Source of the DNA: an uncultured Clostridia bacterium | GTDB taxonomy: Bacteria; Bacillota; Clostridia; Oscillospirales; Acutalibacteraceae | Assembly (NCBI GenBank): GCA_947169745.1 | Contig: CAMVQZ010000001.1 | Span: forward strand, 62,001 to 126,000 | DNA: 64,000 nucleotides | Direction of reading: 5' to 3' | Shown: positions 1 through 7,078 of the stretch, in pieces | How the letters are laid out: each line of letters starts with the position of its first letter | How positions within the stretch are numbered: position 1 is the stretch's first letter | The notes under the pieces: model-generated | Database searches by the model: none | The model's input: only the letters and a program-made list of their open reading frames with translations | What the model was told of the DNA's origin: nothing | Position numbers and translations under genes: made by a program

Positions 1-82
1 CGATCTTACTTCTCGTCAGGCAGGTTCTGTAGGCGGACAGATGGTCAAAAAGATGATCGAGGCCTACGAAAGAAGTATGTAA
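1..82 (+). CDS. Alpha/beta-type small acid-soluble spore protein, C-terminal end (partial)
   Basis: The window opens inside a coding frame beginning at base 2 that ends at TAA 80-82. The 26 visible residues contain LTSRQAGSVGGQMVKKMIE, which matches the conserved C-terminal DNA-binding region of alpha/beta-type small acid-soluble spore proteins. These coat and protect DNA in dormant spores and are degraded at germination by the Gpr protease. The N-terminus and promoter lie outside the window. A strong terminator follows at once, as is usual for these single-gene units. It is the clearest sign that the organism forms endospores. Confidence 0.85.
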   Translation, partial: DLTSRQAGSVGGQMVKKMIEAYERSM

Positions 83-102
83 TAAACAATAATCTCTGTT
101 TT

Positions 103-135
103 CCGTCCGTAAAGGTTTTTTACGGGCGGTTTTTT
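103..135 (+). terminator. Intrinsic terminator of the spore-protein gene
   Basis: CCGTCCGTAAA (103-113) pairs with TTTACGGGCGG, with a single G-U pair, and is followed by a run of seven T. It closes the spore-protein transcript. Confidence 0.9.
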
Positions 136-206
136 ATATATATCCTTGAACATAAGTATTGTATATGTTATAATGTATAAAAATATTGTTATCGGAGGTA
201 CATATT

Positions 207-1754
207 ATGCCAAAGTGGTTAAATGATGCTGTTTTTTATGAGATATACCCTCAGACATTTTGCGACAGTAACGGAGACGGCATAGGGGACATCGGAGGTA
301 TCCGGTCTAAGCTTGATTATGTCAAAAGCCTTGGCTGTAATGCGATATGGCTCAATCCTGTTTATGATTCTCCTTTTATGGATGCCGGATATGACGTAAG
401 GGACTATTATAAAGTTGCAGAAAGATATGGCACTAATGAAGATCTGAAGGCATTATTTGAAGAAGCCCATGAAAGAGGGATCAGAATACTGCTGGATCTT
501 GTTCCCGGACATACATCCGATCAGAATAAATGGTTCCTGGAAAGCAAAAAGCACGAAAGGAATGAATACAGCGGCAGATATATCTGGACAGACAGCGTAT
601 GGGAAGCACCGCCTCAGTACAGACTTCTTTGCGGAATATCAGAGCGTGACGGAAACTATCTTGTAAACTTCTTTAGTTCTCAGCCTGCTTTGAATTATGG
701 CTTTAATAACATTTCTCATCCCGCATGGCAGAAGGCTCCGTCTGATCCCGATTGTCAGGCTACTGTAGAAGCTCTGAAAAGCATTATGAGATTCTGGCTC
801 GATATGGGATGCGACGGGTTCCGTGTTGATATGGCGGATTCTCTTGTTAAAAACGAGGACGGTGATAAACCGGAAACCTGCAAGATCTGGAGAAGTATAA
901 GAGAAATGCTGGATAAAGATTATCCCGAGGCTGCATTAGTATCCGAGTGGTGTAATCCCCGTGTTGCTATCGGGGCTGGTTTTCACTGTGATTTCTATCT
1001 TGACCATGATAACAATGGCTACAGGATCCTGTTCAGAGAAAAGGATCAGAGTACAGGTGAATGTAATGCAGTATTCGCAAAAAACAGCAAGGGCGATATA
1101 ACAAAGTTTCTTGATGAATACCTAGAAGATCTTAAAGACACAAAAGAAAAGGGTTATATAAGCTTTATTACCTGTAATCACGATACTCCGAGAATGACCA
1201 GACTCTTTACTCCTCTTGAAGCAAAAATTGCATATTCTTTTATTTTCCTTATGCCGGGTGTCCCGTTCCTTTATTACGGAGACGAGATCGGAATGAGCTT
1301 TATGGAAGGGCTTCCCAGCAAAGAGGGTGGTTTCAGCCGTACCGGTACCAGAACTCCGATGCAATGGGATAGCAGCGTAAACTGTGGTTTTTCAAATGCT
1401 CCTGCAGAAAAGCTGTATCTTCCGGTTGACACGTCGGATTCCGCCGTTACAGTTGAAAAGGCTGAAAAAGACCCTGATTCTATTCTTAATACACTCAGGA
1501 AGGTTATCACTATCAGGCATGAGAATCCATCGCTAAGATCCGACGGTGATTTTGAGGTTATTTACGCTGTAAAAGAAAAGTATCCCTTTATTTTCAAAAG
1601 AGGTGACTTTATTATTGCTGTAAACCCGACGGATATAGTTCAGAAGGCTCCCTTTGCTTTTGACGGTAATACCGTTTTTGAGATAGGAAATCATTCAAAA
1701 GAGGGTAATTATCTCATAATGGCTCCTCAGACACTACTCCTCCTGAAAATATAA
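207..1754 (+). CDS. GH13 (alpha-amylase family) glycoside hydrolase
   Basis: A 515-residue enzyme of glycoside hydrolase family 13, probably acting intracellularly on alpha-1,4 or alpha-1,6 glucosides since no signal peptide is visible. The (beta/alpha)8 barrel motifs are present in order: DLVPGHTS (about residues 98-104), GFRVDMAD with nucleophile Asp208, VSEW with acid/base Glu247, and CNHD with the third catalytic Asp near 330. The SSQPALNY segment is typical of the trehalose-synthase/oligo-1,6-glucosidase branch. I start at ATG 207 because GGAGGT lies 8 bp upstream; an in-frame upstream extension to 186 has no ribosome site. It is monocistronic between terminators. Exact substrate cannot be read from the sequence. 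Confidence 0.88.
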   Translation: MPKWLNDAVFYEIYPQTFCDSNGDGIGDIGGIRSKLDYVKSLGCNAIWLNPVYDSPFMDAGYDVRDYYKVAERYGTNEDLKALFEEAHERGIRILLDLVPGHTSDQNKWFLESKKHERNEYSGRYIWTDSVWEAPPQYRLLCGISERDGNYLVNFFSSQPALNYGFNNISHPAWQKAPSDPDCQATVEALKSIMRFWLDMGCDGFRVDMADSLVKNEDGDKPETCKIWRSIREMLDKDYPEAALVSEWCNPRVAIGAGFHCDFYLDHDNNGYRILFREKDQSTGECNAVFAKNSKGDITKFLDEYLEDLKDTKEKGYISFITCNHDTPRMTRLFTPLEAKIAYSFIFLMPGVPFLYYGDEIGMSFMEGLPSKEGGFSRTGTRTPMQWDSSVNCGFSNAPAEKLYLPVDTSDSAVTVEKAEKDPDSILNTLRKVITIRHENPSLRSDGDFEVIYAVKEKYPFIFKRGDFIIAVNPTDIVQKAPFAFDGNTVFEIGNHSKEGNYLIMAPQTLLLLKI

Positions 1755-1779
1755 AAAAGCCAGACACAGACAACCAATT

Positions 1780-1816
1780 CCGGACGTCCATATGCGATGT
1801 CCGGTTTTTGTTTTTT
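1780..1816 (+). terminator. Intrinsic terminator after the GH13 gene
   Basis: CCGGACGTC (1780-1788) pairs with GATGTCCGG (1796-1804), followed by a T-rich tract. Confidence 0.85.
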
Positions 1817-1867
1817 GGGGTGACAACAGCATTAACACACTTTTTAGTTATTATTCGACGTTTTCTA

Positions 1868-1897
1868 TTGACACTTTATTGTCATAGATTATATAAT
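1868..1897 (+). promoter_or_regulatory. Consensus sigma-A promoter for the P-type ATPase
   Basis: TTGACA (1868-1873), an 18-bp spacer and TATAAT (1892-1897), both hexamers perfect. It lies 54 bp before the chosen ATPase start. Confidence 0.85.
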
Positions 1898-1951
1898 GAT
1901 ACTGTCTTATATGATTATTTTATAAACAAAAAATGATTAATGGAGAAAAAA

Positions 1952-4414
1952 ATGAAACAGAAAAAACAAGAATATGTTGATATGTCTCAATGTAAAAGAA
2001 TAGAAACATCTCCTGAAACCGGCCTTTCTAAGGATCAGGCAAAGGAAAGAATGTCACAGGGCTTTTACAACAAAAACACACAGCCAAAGGGTAAAAGTGT
2101 CAAAAGGATATTTTATGATAATATCGTCACGTTGTTCAACATACTTAATATCTTTCTGGGGCTTGCTGTATTTCTCGTTGGGTCATATAGAAATATGCTT
2201 TTCCTGGGTGTTATGTTTTTCAATACTACAATTGGTATTGTCCAGGAGATTCGTGCTAAGAGGGCAATAGATAAGCTTTCTATCGTTTCCGCTGCAAAGG
2301 CGACTGTAATCCGTGACGGCGAAAAGCACAGCGTCAGTACAGAGGAGGTTGTCCTGGATGATATCATTTTATTCTCACAAGGAAACCAGATACCAGTGGA
2401 TTCAAAGATTATTTCAGGTGAGTGCGAGGTCAATGAGTCACTACTGACAGGCGAATCTGATGCGGTCAGAAAGCAGGCAGGGGACATGGTTCTGTCTGGA
2501 AGTTTTCTTGTCAGCGGTAAATGTGTTGCAAGAGTCGAACACGTTGCCCAGGATAATTATGCTTCGAAGATCTCCGCAGAAGCAAAATATATCAAGAAAG
2601 TCAATTCGGAAATAATGATCACTCTGAAAAAGATCATAAAGTTTCTTACATTTGTTATTCTTCCGTTGTCAGCACTTTTATTTATCAGACAATACTTTGT
2701 ACCCTTCGATCCTGATATCTACGTACCCACAATATACGGACAGGTTTCCGAACACCTGAAGGATGTTGTAATTGGTGCCGTCGCTTCAATGACAAGCATT
2801 ATCCCGGAGGGATTGATGCTATTGACAAGTACAGTCCTTGCGGTAAGTGTCATAAGGCTCACCCAAAGCAAGGTGCTTGTTCAGGAGCTTTATTGTATAG
2901 AGACTCTTGCAAGGGTAGACGTGCTCTGTCTTGATAAAACCGGAACCATTACAGAAGGTGTTATGGAGGTTGCCGATATTGTTGAATACAAAACAAGCGA
3001 AAGAGAAATACTGGAGGATATTCTTTGCAGGATATCTTCCTCTCTTGAAGATACAAATGCTACTTTTATGGCCATCCATGAGAAATACGGGAACAGATCC
3101 ACAGATAAGGCTGATAAAATAATTCCTTTTTCTTCAGAAAAGAAATGGTCGGGAGCACATTACCCTGATTTCGGATCATGTATCATGGGAGCTGCAGAAT
3201 TCATCTTCAGTGAGGTTCCGGCTGATCTCAGGGAAATGCTTGATAAATACGCTAAAAACTACAGAGTGATTGTAGTTGCACATTCCGTTAATGAATTCAA
3301 AGGCAACGATCTGCCTGATGACATCAAGGTAGTCGGAGTAGCCCTTCTGAATGACAAGATAAGACCAGAAGCGCCTCAGACGCTCAGGTATTTTGCAGAT
3401 CAGAATGTTACTGTAAAAATCATTTCCGGTGATAATCCTATGACCGTAGCCGATGTTGCAAGACGTGCCGAAGTACGTAATTACGACAAATTTATTGATG
3501 CCTCTACTCTGAAAACCGACGAAGAAATAGCGGATGCTATTGAAAACTATACAGTTTTTGGCAGAGTGACTCCTGATCAGAAGAAAAAATTTGTAGTTGC
3601 CCTTAAACAGCAAGGGCATACAGTTGCAATGACAGGTGACGGCGTAAACGATGTTCTTGCGCTTAAAGAAGCAGACTGCAGTATTGCAATGGCTGCCGGA
3701 AGTGACGCCGCAAGAAGTATTTCTCAGCTGGTTCTTCTTAATTCTAATTTTTCATCTATGCCTAAGGTAGTGGCAGAGGGAAGAAGGTCTATTAACAATA
3801 TCCAGCGTTCCGCAACTTTGTTTATTGTAAAAACTATTTTTTCTATTCTTCTTGCTCTTCTTTTTATTTTTATTTCAACCCCTTATCCCTTTGCTCCGAT
3901 ACAATTTACTCTCGTCAATGCATTTACAATCGGCATTCCATCGCTTATCCTTGCTCTTGAACCTAACAAGGACCGCATAAAAGGTGTTTTTCTGTTCAAT
4001 ATTTTACGGAATGCTATTCCGGGAGGCCTGACCATAGTTGTCAGTGTTGTTTTATGCGTTATCGCAAAGGCGGTATTCGGACTTCCTGTAAATGAATATT
4101 CAACACTCAGCGTTTGTGCGTTGACAGCGGCGTCTATGATGGTTCTATTCAAAATATCTATGCCCTTCAATATCCTGCGGATAGCATTGTTCTGTACAAT
4201 GAATATTGGTATTACCTTAGGAATCCTCTGTTTCCGTAATTTTATGGGTATAAATGTATTTGAGTTCTCGGAAATATCACTCAATTTTCTTGCGATTTTC
4301 GGAGTTATCTTCGCAGTTTCCCTTGCGCTTTTTATTATCCTTTCTATATATATCGCGAAGGTATTCCCCAGGATTGAAAAAAAATTATTGGACAAAAGAA
4401 AAGCAAAAATTTAA
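1952..4414 (+). CDS. Cation-transporting P-type ATPase (CtpE-like)
   Basis: An 820-residue P-type ATPase that pumps a cation across the cell membrane using an aspartyl-phosphate intermediate. Visible signatures are the actuator motif LLTGES, the PEGL turn in a transmembrane helix, the phosphorylation motif DKTGT with Asp328, and the hinge TGDGVND. C-terminal hydrophobic helices run from about 3820 to 4360. The actuator-side sequence (IGIVQEIRAKRAIDKL) resembles the CtpE branch, in which mycobacterial CtpE is linked to calcium uptake; no heavy-metal CPx motif or N-terminal metal-binding domain is seen. ATG 1952 is preferred over ATG 1940 because GGAG lies 6 bp before it. The transported ion is an inference. 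Confidence 0.87.
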   Translation: MKQKKQEYVDMSQCKRIETSPETGLSKDQAKERMSQGFYNKNTQPKGKSVKRIFYDNIVTLFNILNIFLGLAVFLVGSYRNMLFLGVMFFNTTIGIVQEIRAKRAIDKLSIVSAAKATVIRDGEKHSVSTEEVVLDDIILFSQGNQIPVDSKIISGECEVNESLLTGESDAVRKQAGDMVLSGSFLVSGKCVARVEHVAQDNYASKISAEAKYIKKVNSEIMITLKKIIKFLTFVILPLSALLFIRQYFVPFDPDIYVPTIYGQVSEHLKDVVIGAVASMTSIIPEGLMLLTSTVLAVSVIRLTQSKVLVQELYCIETLARVDVLCLDKTGTITEGVMEVADIVEYKTSEREILEDILCRISSSLEDTNATFMAIHEKYGNRSTDKADKIIPFSSEKKWSGAHYPDFGSCIMGAAEFIFSEVPADLREMLDKYAKNYRVIVVAHSVNEFKGNDLPDDIKVVGVALLNDKIRPEAPQTLRYFADQNVTVKIISGDNPMTVADVARRAEVRNYDKFIDASTLKTDEEIADAIENYTVFGRVTPDQKKKFVVALKQQGHTVAMTGDGVNDVLALKEADCSIAMAAGSDAARSISQLVLLNSNFSSMPKVVAEGRRSINNIQRSATLFIVKTIFSILLALLFIFISTPYPFAPIQFTLVNAFTIGIPSLILALEPNKDRIKGVFLFNILRNAIPGGLTIVVSVVLCVIAKAVFGLPVNEYSTLSVCALTAASMMVLFKISMPFNILRIALFCTMNIGITLGILCFRNFMGINVFEFSEISLNFLAIFGVIFAVSLALFIILSIYIAKVFPRIEKKLLDKRKAKI

Positions 4415-4434
4415 ATTAAGTAACAATAAATCAT

Positions 4435-4477
4435 CTCCCGGCATATTATGTAGTAATACTATGTCGGGAGGTTTTTT
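4435..4477 (+). terminator. Terminator hairpin containing the next gene's Shine-Dalgarno site
   Basis: CTCCCGGCATA (4435-4445) pairs with TATGTCGGGAG (4460-4470), with one G-U pair, around a 14-nt loop. T tract 4472-4477 runs directly into ATG 4478. The GGGAGG at 4466-4471 is at once the 3' arm of the hairpin and the ribosome-binding site of the YlmC/YmxH gene. Confidence 0.85.
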
Positions 4478-4765
4478 ATGAGCTGCTGCAGAATAGCTGC
4501 GCTTAAAAGGAAAGAGGTAGTAAACAGTAAAAACGGCTGCAGACTCGGCTGTGTAGACGATGTGGAAATAGATACAATAAACGCAAGACTTATTTCGATA
4601 ATCATTTACGGGAGACCCAGATTCTTCGGATTGTTTGGAAGAAGGGATGACATGGTGATCAGTTGGAACGATATAGAGCTTGTAGGGGAGGATACGATAC
4701 TTGTCAGTAACTGCCCTCCGCCCAAAAGAGTCAGCGGGATCTTCAGTATACCATTTTTCAGATAG
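4478..4765 (+). CDS. YlmC/YmxH family sporulation protein
   Basis: A 95-residue PRC-barrel-like protein of the YlmC/YmxH family, which is widespread in endospore formers and of unclear biochemical role. The start MSCCRIAALKRKEVVN, the GCRLGCVDDVEID segment and the IYGRPRFFGLFGR loop are typical of the family, and the length matches. Its SD GGGAGG is 6 bp before the ATG and lies in the 3' arm of the preceding terminator. The transcript therefore either starts separately (no clear promoter seen in the loop) or arises from read-through of the ATPase message. No terminator is evident after it. Confidence 0.85.
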   Translation: MSCCRIAALKRKEVVNSKNGCRLGCVDDVEIDTINARLISIIIYGRPRFFGLFGRRDDMVISWNDIELVGEDTILVSNCPPPKRVSGIFSIPFFR

Positions 4766-4869
4766 AAGTTCTGAAGTATTCAGTACAAATTATAATGTTA
4801 TCACTTAATTACAATCTGTTCCCGTAATAATAAACGTAAAAATAAATTTAAAGAATAATCAAAAAACTA

Positions 4870-4898
4870 TTGACAACATCGCAATTATATGTTATTAT
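4870..4898 (+). promoter_or_regulatory. Promoter of the tRNA-Thr/tRNA-Tyr unit
   Basis: TTGACA (4870-4875), a 17-bp spacer and TATTAT (4893-4898), 34 bp upstream of tRNA-Thr. Confidence 0.8.
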
Positions 4899-4932
4899 AA
4901 CAAAGCCGTCGGAAATACGGCGGCAGGATAAC

Positions 4933-5005
4933 GCTGGTGTAGCTCAGTTGGTAGAGCAGCTGATTTGTAATCAGCAGGTCGGGAGTTCGAGTCTGTCCAC
5001 CAGCT
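4933..5005 (+). tRNA. tRNA-Thr (anticodon TGT)
   Basis: A 73-nt cloverleaf. Acceptor GCTGGTG pairs with CACCAGC, the anticodon stem CTGAT/ATCAG closes a TTTGTAA loop with anticodon TGT, and the T-arm contains GTTCGAGTC. CCA is not encoded. Confidence 0.97.
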
Positions 5006-5051
5006 TATAAACAAGCCTGCTATGAGTTAATACTCAGTAGGCTTTATATCC

Positions 5052-5132
5052 GGGAGAGTTCCAGAGCGGTCAAATGGGGCAGACTGTAAATCTGTTGCTT
5101 CGGCTTCGGTGGTTCGAATCCGCCCTCTCCCA
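5052..5132 (+). tRNA. tRNA-Tyr (anticodon GTA)
   Basis: An 81-nt class II tRNA. Acceptor GGGAGAG pairs with CTCTCCC, the anticodon loop CTGTAAA carries GTA, a long variable arm (GTTGCTTCGGCTTC region) is present, and the T-loop is TTCGAAT. It shares a transcript with the tRNA-Thr 46 bp upstream; an imperfect hairpin between them may aid processing. Confidence 0.97.
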
Positions 5133-5136
5133 TTTT

Positions 5137-5166
5137 CCTTGTACATAATCGTACAAGGTTTTTTTA
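5137..5166 (+). terminator. Terminator of the tRNA unit
   Basis: CCTTGTAC/GTACAAGG around a 6-nt loop, followed by seven T. Confidence 0.9.
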
Positions 5167-5190
5167 TTCTGATTATTATAAATTATATAT

Positions 5191-5232
5191 AAAAAATAAG
5201 CCGTTCTTCACTATAGCAGGGAAGAGCGGCTT
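5191..5232 (-). terminator. Terminator of gpsA (minus strand)
   Basis: AAGCCGTTCTTC (5198-5209) pairs with GAAGAGCGGCTT (5221-5232). On the minus strand the stem is followed by a TTATTTTTTAT tract. Confidence 0.8.
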
Positions 5233-5237
5233 TAGTT

Positions 5238-6206
5238 TTATTCGTAGAATTCTGATTTAATGCTTCTGAGAAACAGACCGGAAAGACCTTCTTTCGCTGT
5301 CAGTCTTCCTTCGATAACATCATTTACTGTATTGCATATCGGAAGATCTACATTATATTTCTTGCCAAGTAAGACAAGAGCTTTAGTAGTATCAACTCCC
5401 TCAGCGAGCAGAGTATATTTCTCTCCTTTGACAAGAGTTTCTCCAAAACATCTGTTATGACTGTATTTTGAGAAAAGGGTTGCCTCGTAATCTCCGAGAT
5501 GGCAAAGACCGTATGCAGAAAGTTCATTTCCACCCATTGCTTTTATAAGTCTTGCAATCTCTCTGGTTCCTCGGGACATCAATGCTCCCTTAAGAGAGGA
5601 GAGGTTGAGCCCGTCCAGCATACCGGCTGCAATTCCGATTGTATTTTTTGCAGCTGCGCCAATTTCGCTCCCGATAAGATCCTGACCCACGTAGAATCTG
5701 ATCAACTCGCTGGAAAAGTTTGCGATAAGGAAACTCTTTAATTCCTCATGCCTTGAATCAACAACCATACAATTTGGTATACCATTACTGAAATCCTGAG
5801 GATGTCCCGGCCCCACCCAGACAGCGACAGGCGTTTCGCTGCCGTCTATGTATTCTTCGACTATCTGAGTCAGACGTTTTCCTGTTCCGACTTCGATGCC
5901 CTTCATACACAAAACCAGCTTTTTACCCTTAAGATCAAGTTTTATAAGTGACTGTAAAAATGATCTCAGAGCCTGAGAGCTGATAGAAATAATCATAACC
6001 TCGGCGCTTTTTACTGCCTCGGCAAGATCATCAGTAACCTTTATTGACTCTCTGAATTCCAGCATATTGTTTTTTCTTGTATCTCTTATTTCGATAAACT
6101 GAGGAGCATCTGACAATCCCCAGATAGTGACATCATGGCCGATTTTATCAAGATACCATGCTATAAACGACCCCCATCTTCCGCAGCCTAAGAGTGTGAT
6201 TTTCAT
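5238..6206 (-). CDS. gpsA: NAD(P)-dependent glycerol-3-phosphate dehydrogenase
   Basis: A 322-residue cytosolic enzyme that reduces dihydroxyacetone phosphate to sn-glycerol 3-phosphate, the backbone for phospholipid synthesis. The N-terminal Rossmann motif GCGRWGSFIAW, the AAKNTIGIAAGMLDGL segment with the catalytic Lys, and the C-terminal dehydrogenase domain are present, with family-typical length. The ATG at 6206 follows AGGAGG closely. It lies 69 bp downstream of the PAP2 gene on the same strand and could be cotranscribed with it. Both concern phospholipid metabolism. Confidence 0.93.
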   Translation of the reverse strand: MKITLLGCGRWGSFIAWYLDKIGHDVTIWGLSDAPQFIEIRDTRKNNMLEFRESIKVTDDLAEAVKSAEVMIISISSQALRSFLQSLIKLDLKGKKLVLCMKGIEVGTGKRLTQIVEEYIDGSETPVAVWVGPGHPQDFSNGIPNCMVVDSRHEELKSFLIANFSSELIRFYVGQDLIGSEIGAAAKNTIGIAAGMLDGLNLSSLKGALMSRGTREIARLIKAMGGNELSAYGLCHLGDYEATLFSKYSHNRCFGETLVKGEKYTLLAEGVDTTKALVLLGKKYNVDLPICNTVNDVIEGRLTAKEGLSGLFLRSIKSEFYE

Positions 6207-6275
6207 TTAAATACCTCCTATATAGGTTCATATAATAATAATATCATACAATACCAATAAAATCTATATTGAAAA

Positions 6276-6827
6276 CTATTTTTTTGTGTTGTTGTTCAAC
6301 CTGTTCCTCCTGAAGCTTTCTATCTCTCTGAAAAAACAGTAGGAAACAATTGCAGTTATAGTTCCGAATAAAATACCAAAAAAAACATCAGTTGGGAAAT
6401 GCACATATAGATACAGTCTGGACGCCGCTACAATAAATGCGAGGGCATACATCAAAATACCTAATTTTTTGTTATATATGAAGCAAGTAGTAGCACAGCT
6501 GAAGGCAAAAAAAGAATGTCCGGACGGAAAGGAACTGTCGATTTCCGGTCTGACGATAAGGCTGATATATGAATTTAATTCATAAGGTCTTATCCGTGAG
6601 ACTATTGGTTTCAGAATAACCGTACATATCAGCAGTGACAGTGCAAAATTACACAGCATCATAAGCCCCAACCTGCGATGTTTCGGGATAAAAAAGGTAA
6701 TGATCATCAATACTACCCAGACAGCACCGAGCTGGGTAATAGTCGAAATAACGGGCATAAGCTTGTCAAGAAAATCATTCCGGTAATTATTCTGTATGTA
6801 ATTCAGTATATAGAATTCCCAGTCCAC
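6276..6827 (-). CDS. PAP2-family membrane phosphatase
   Basis: A 183-residue polytopic membrane protein with the three acid-phosphatase motifs of the PAP2 superfamily: KPIVSRIRP, PSGH (SFPSGHSFFAF) and a SR-x5-H-x3-D element (SRLYLYVHFPTD). Such proteins dephosphorylate lipid phosphates such as phosphatidic acid or undecaprenyl pyrophosphate on the outer face of the membrane. The start codon is GTG, with AGGAGG 5 bp upstream, giving MDWEFYILNYIQ. The gpsA neighbour suggests a lipid role, but undecaprenyl pyrophosphate recycling is equally possible. Confidence 0.88.
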   Translation of the reverse strand: MDWEFYILNYIQNNYRNDFLDKLMPVISTITQLGAVWVVLMIITFFIPKHRRLGLMMLCNFALSLLICTVILKPIVSRIRPYELNSYISLIVRPEIDSSFPSGHSFFAFSCATTCFIYNKKLGILMYALAFIVAASRLYLYVHFPTDVFFGILFGTITAIVSYCFFREIESFRRNRLNNNTKK

Positions 6828-6988
6828 GGCAACCTCCTGTCAGATCACTTTGCTCAGTCTGATAAAGACGTAGTTTCAAGCTCTTATAACACTAATAGTA
6901 TATCATACTCAGATCAAAAATAATAGTATTTTATTCGGAAAAATAATTCTATAATAATATAATATTTGTAAATGATAGTTGAAATTTG

Positions 6989-7017
6989 TTTACTTTATGA
7001 TCTTTTTGATATATAAT
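6989..7017 (+). promoter_or_regulatory. Probable promoter of the kinase pair
   Basis: TTTACT (6989-6994), a 17-bp spacer and TATAAT (7012-7017), 61 bp before the first kinase. The -35 is only 4/6 of consensus. Confidence 0.5.
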
Positions 7018-7078
7018 ATAATAAGGTTTTAATATCTAAGAATCAATCTATGCATATTGCAGAGAAAGGATAACCGGA

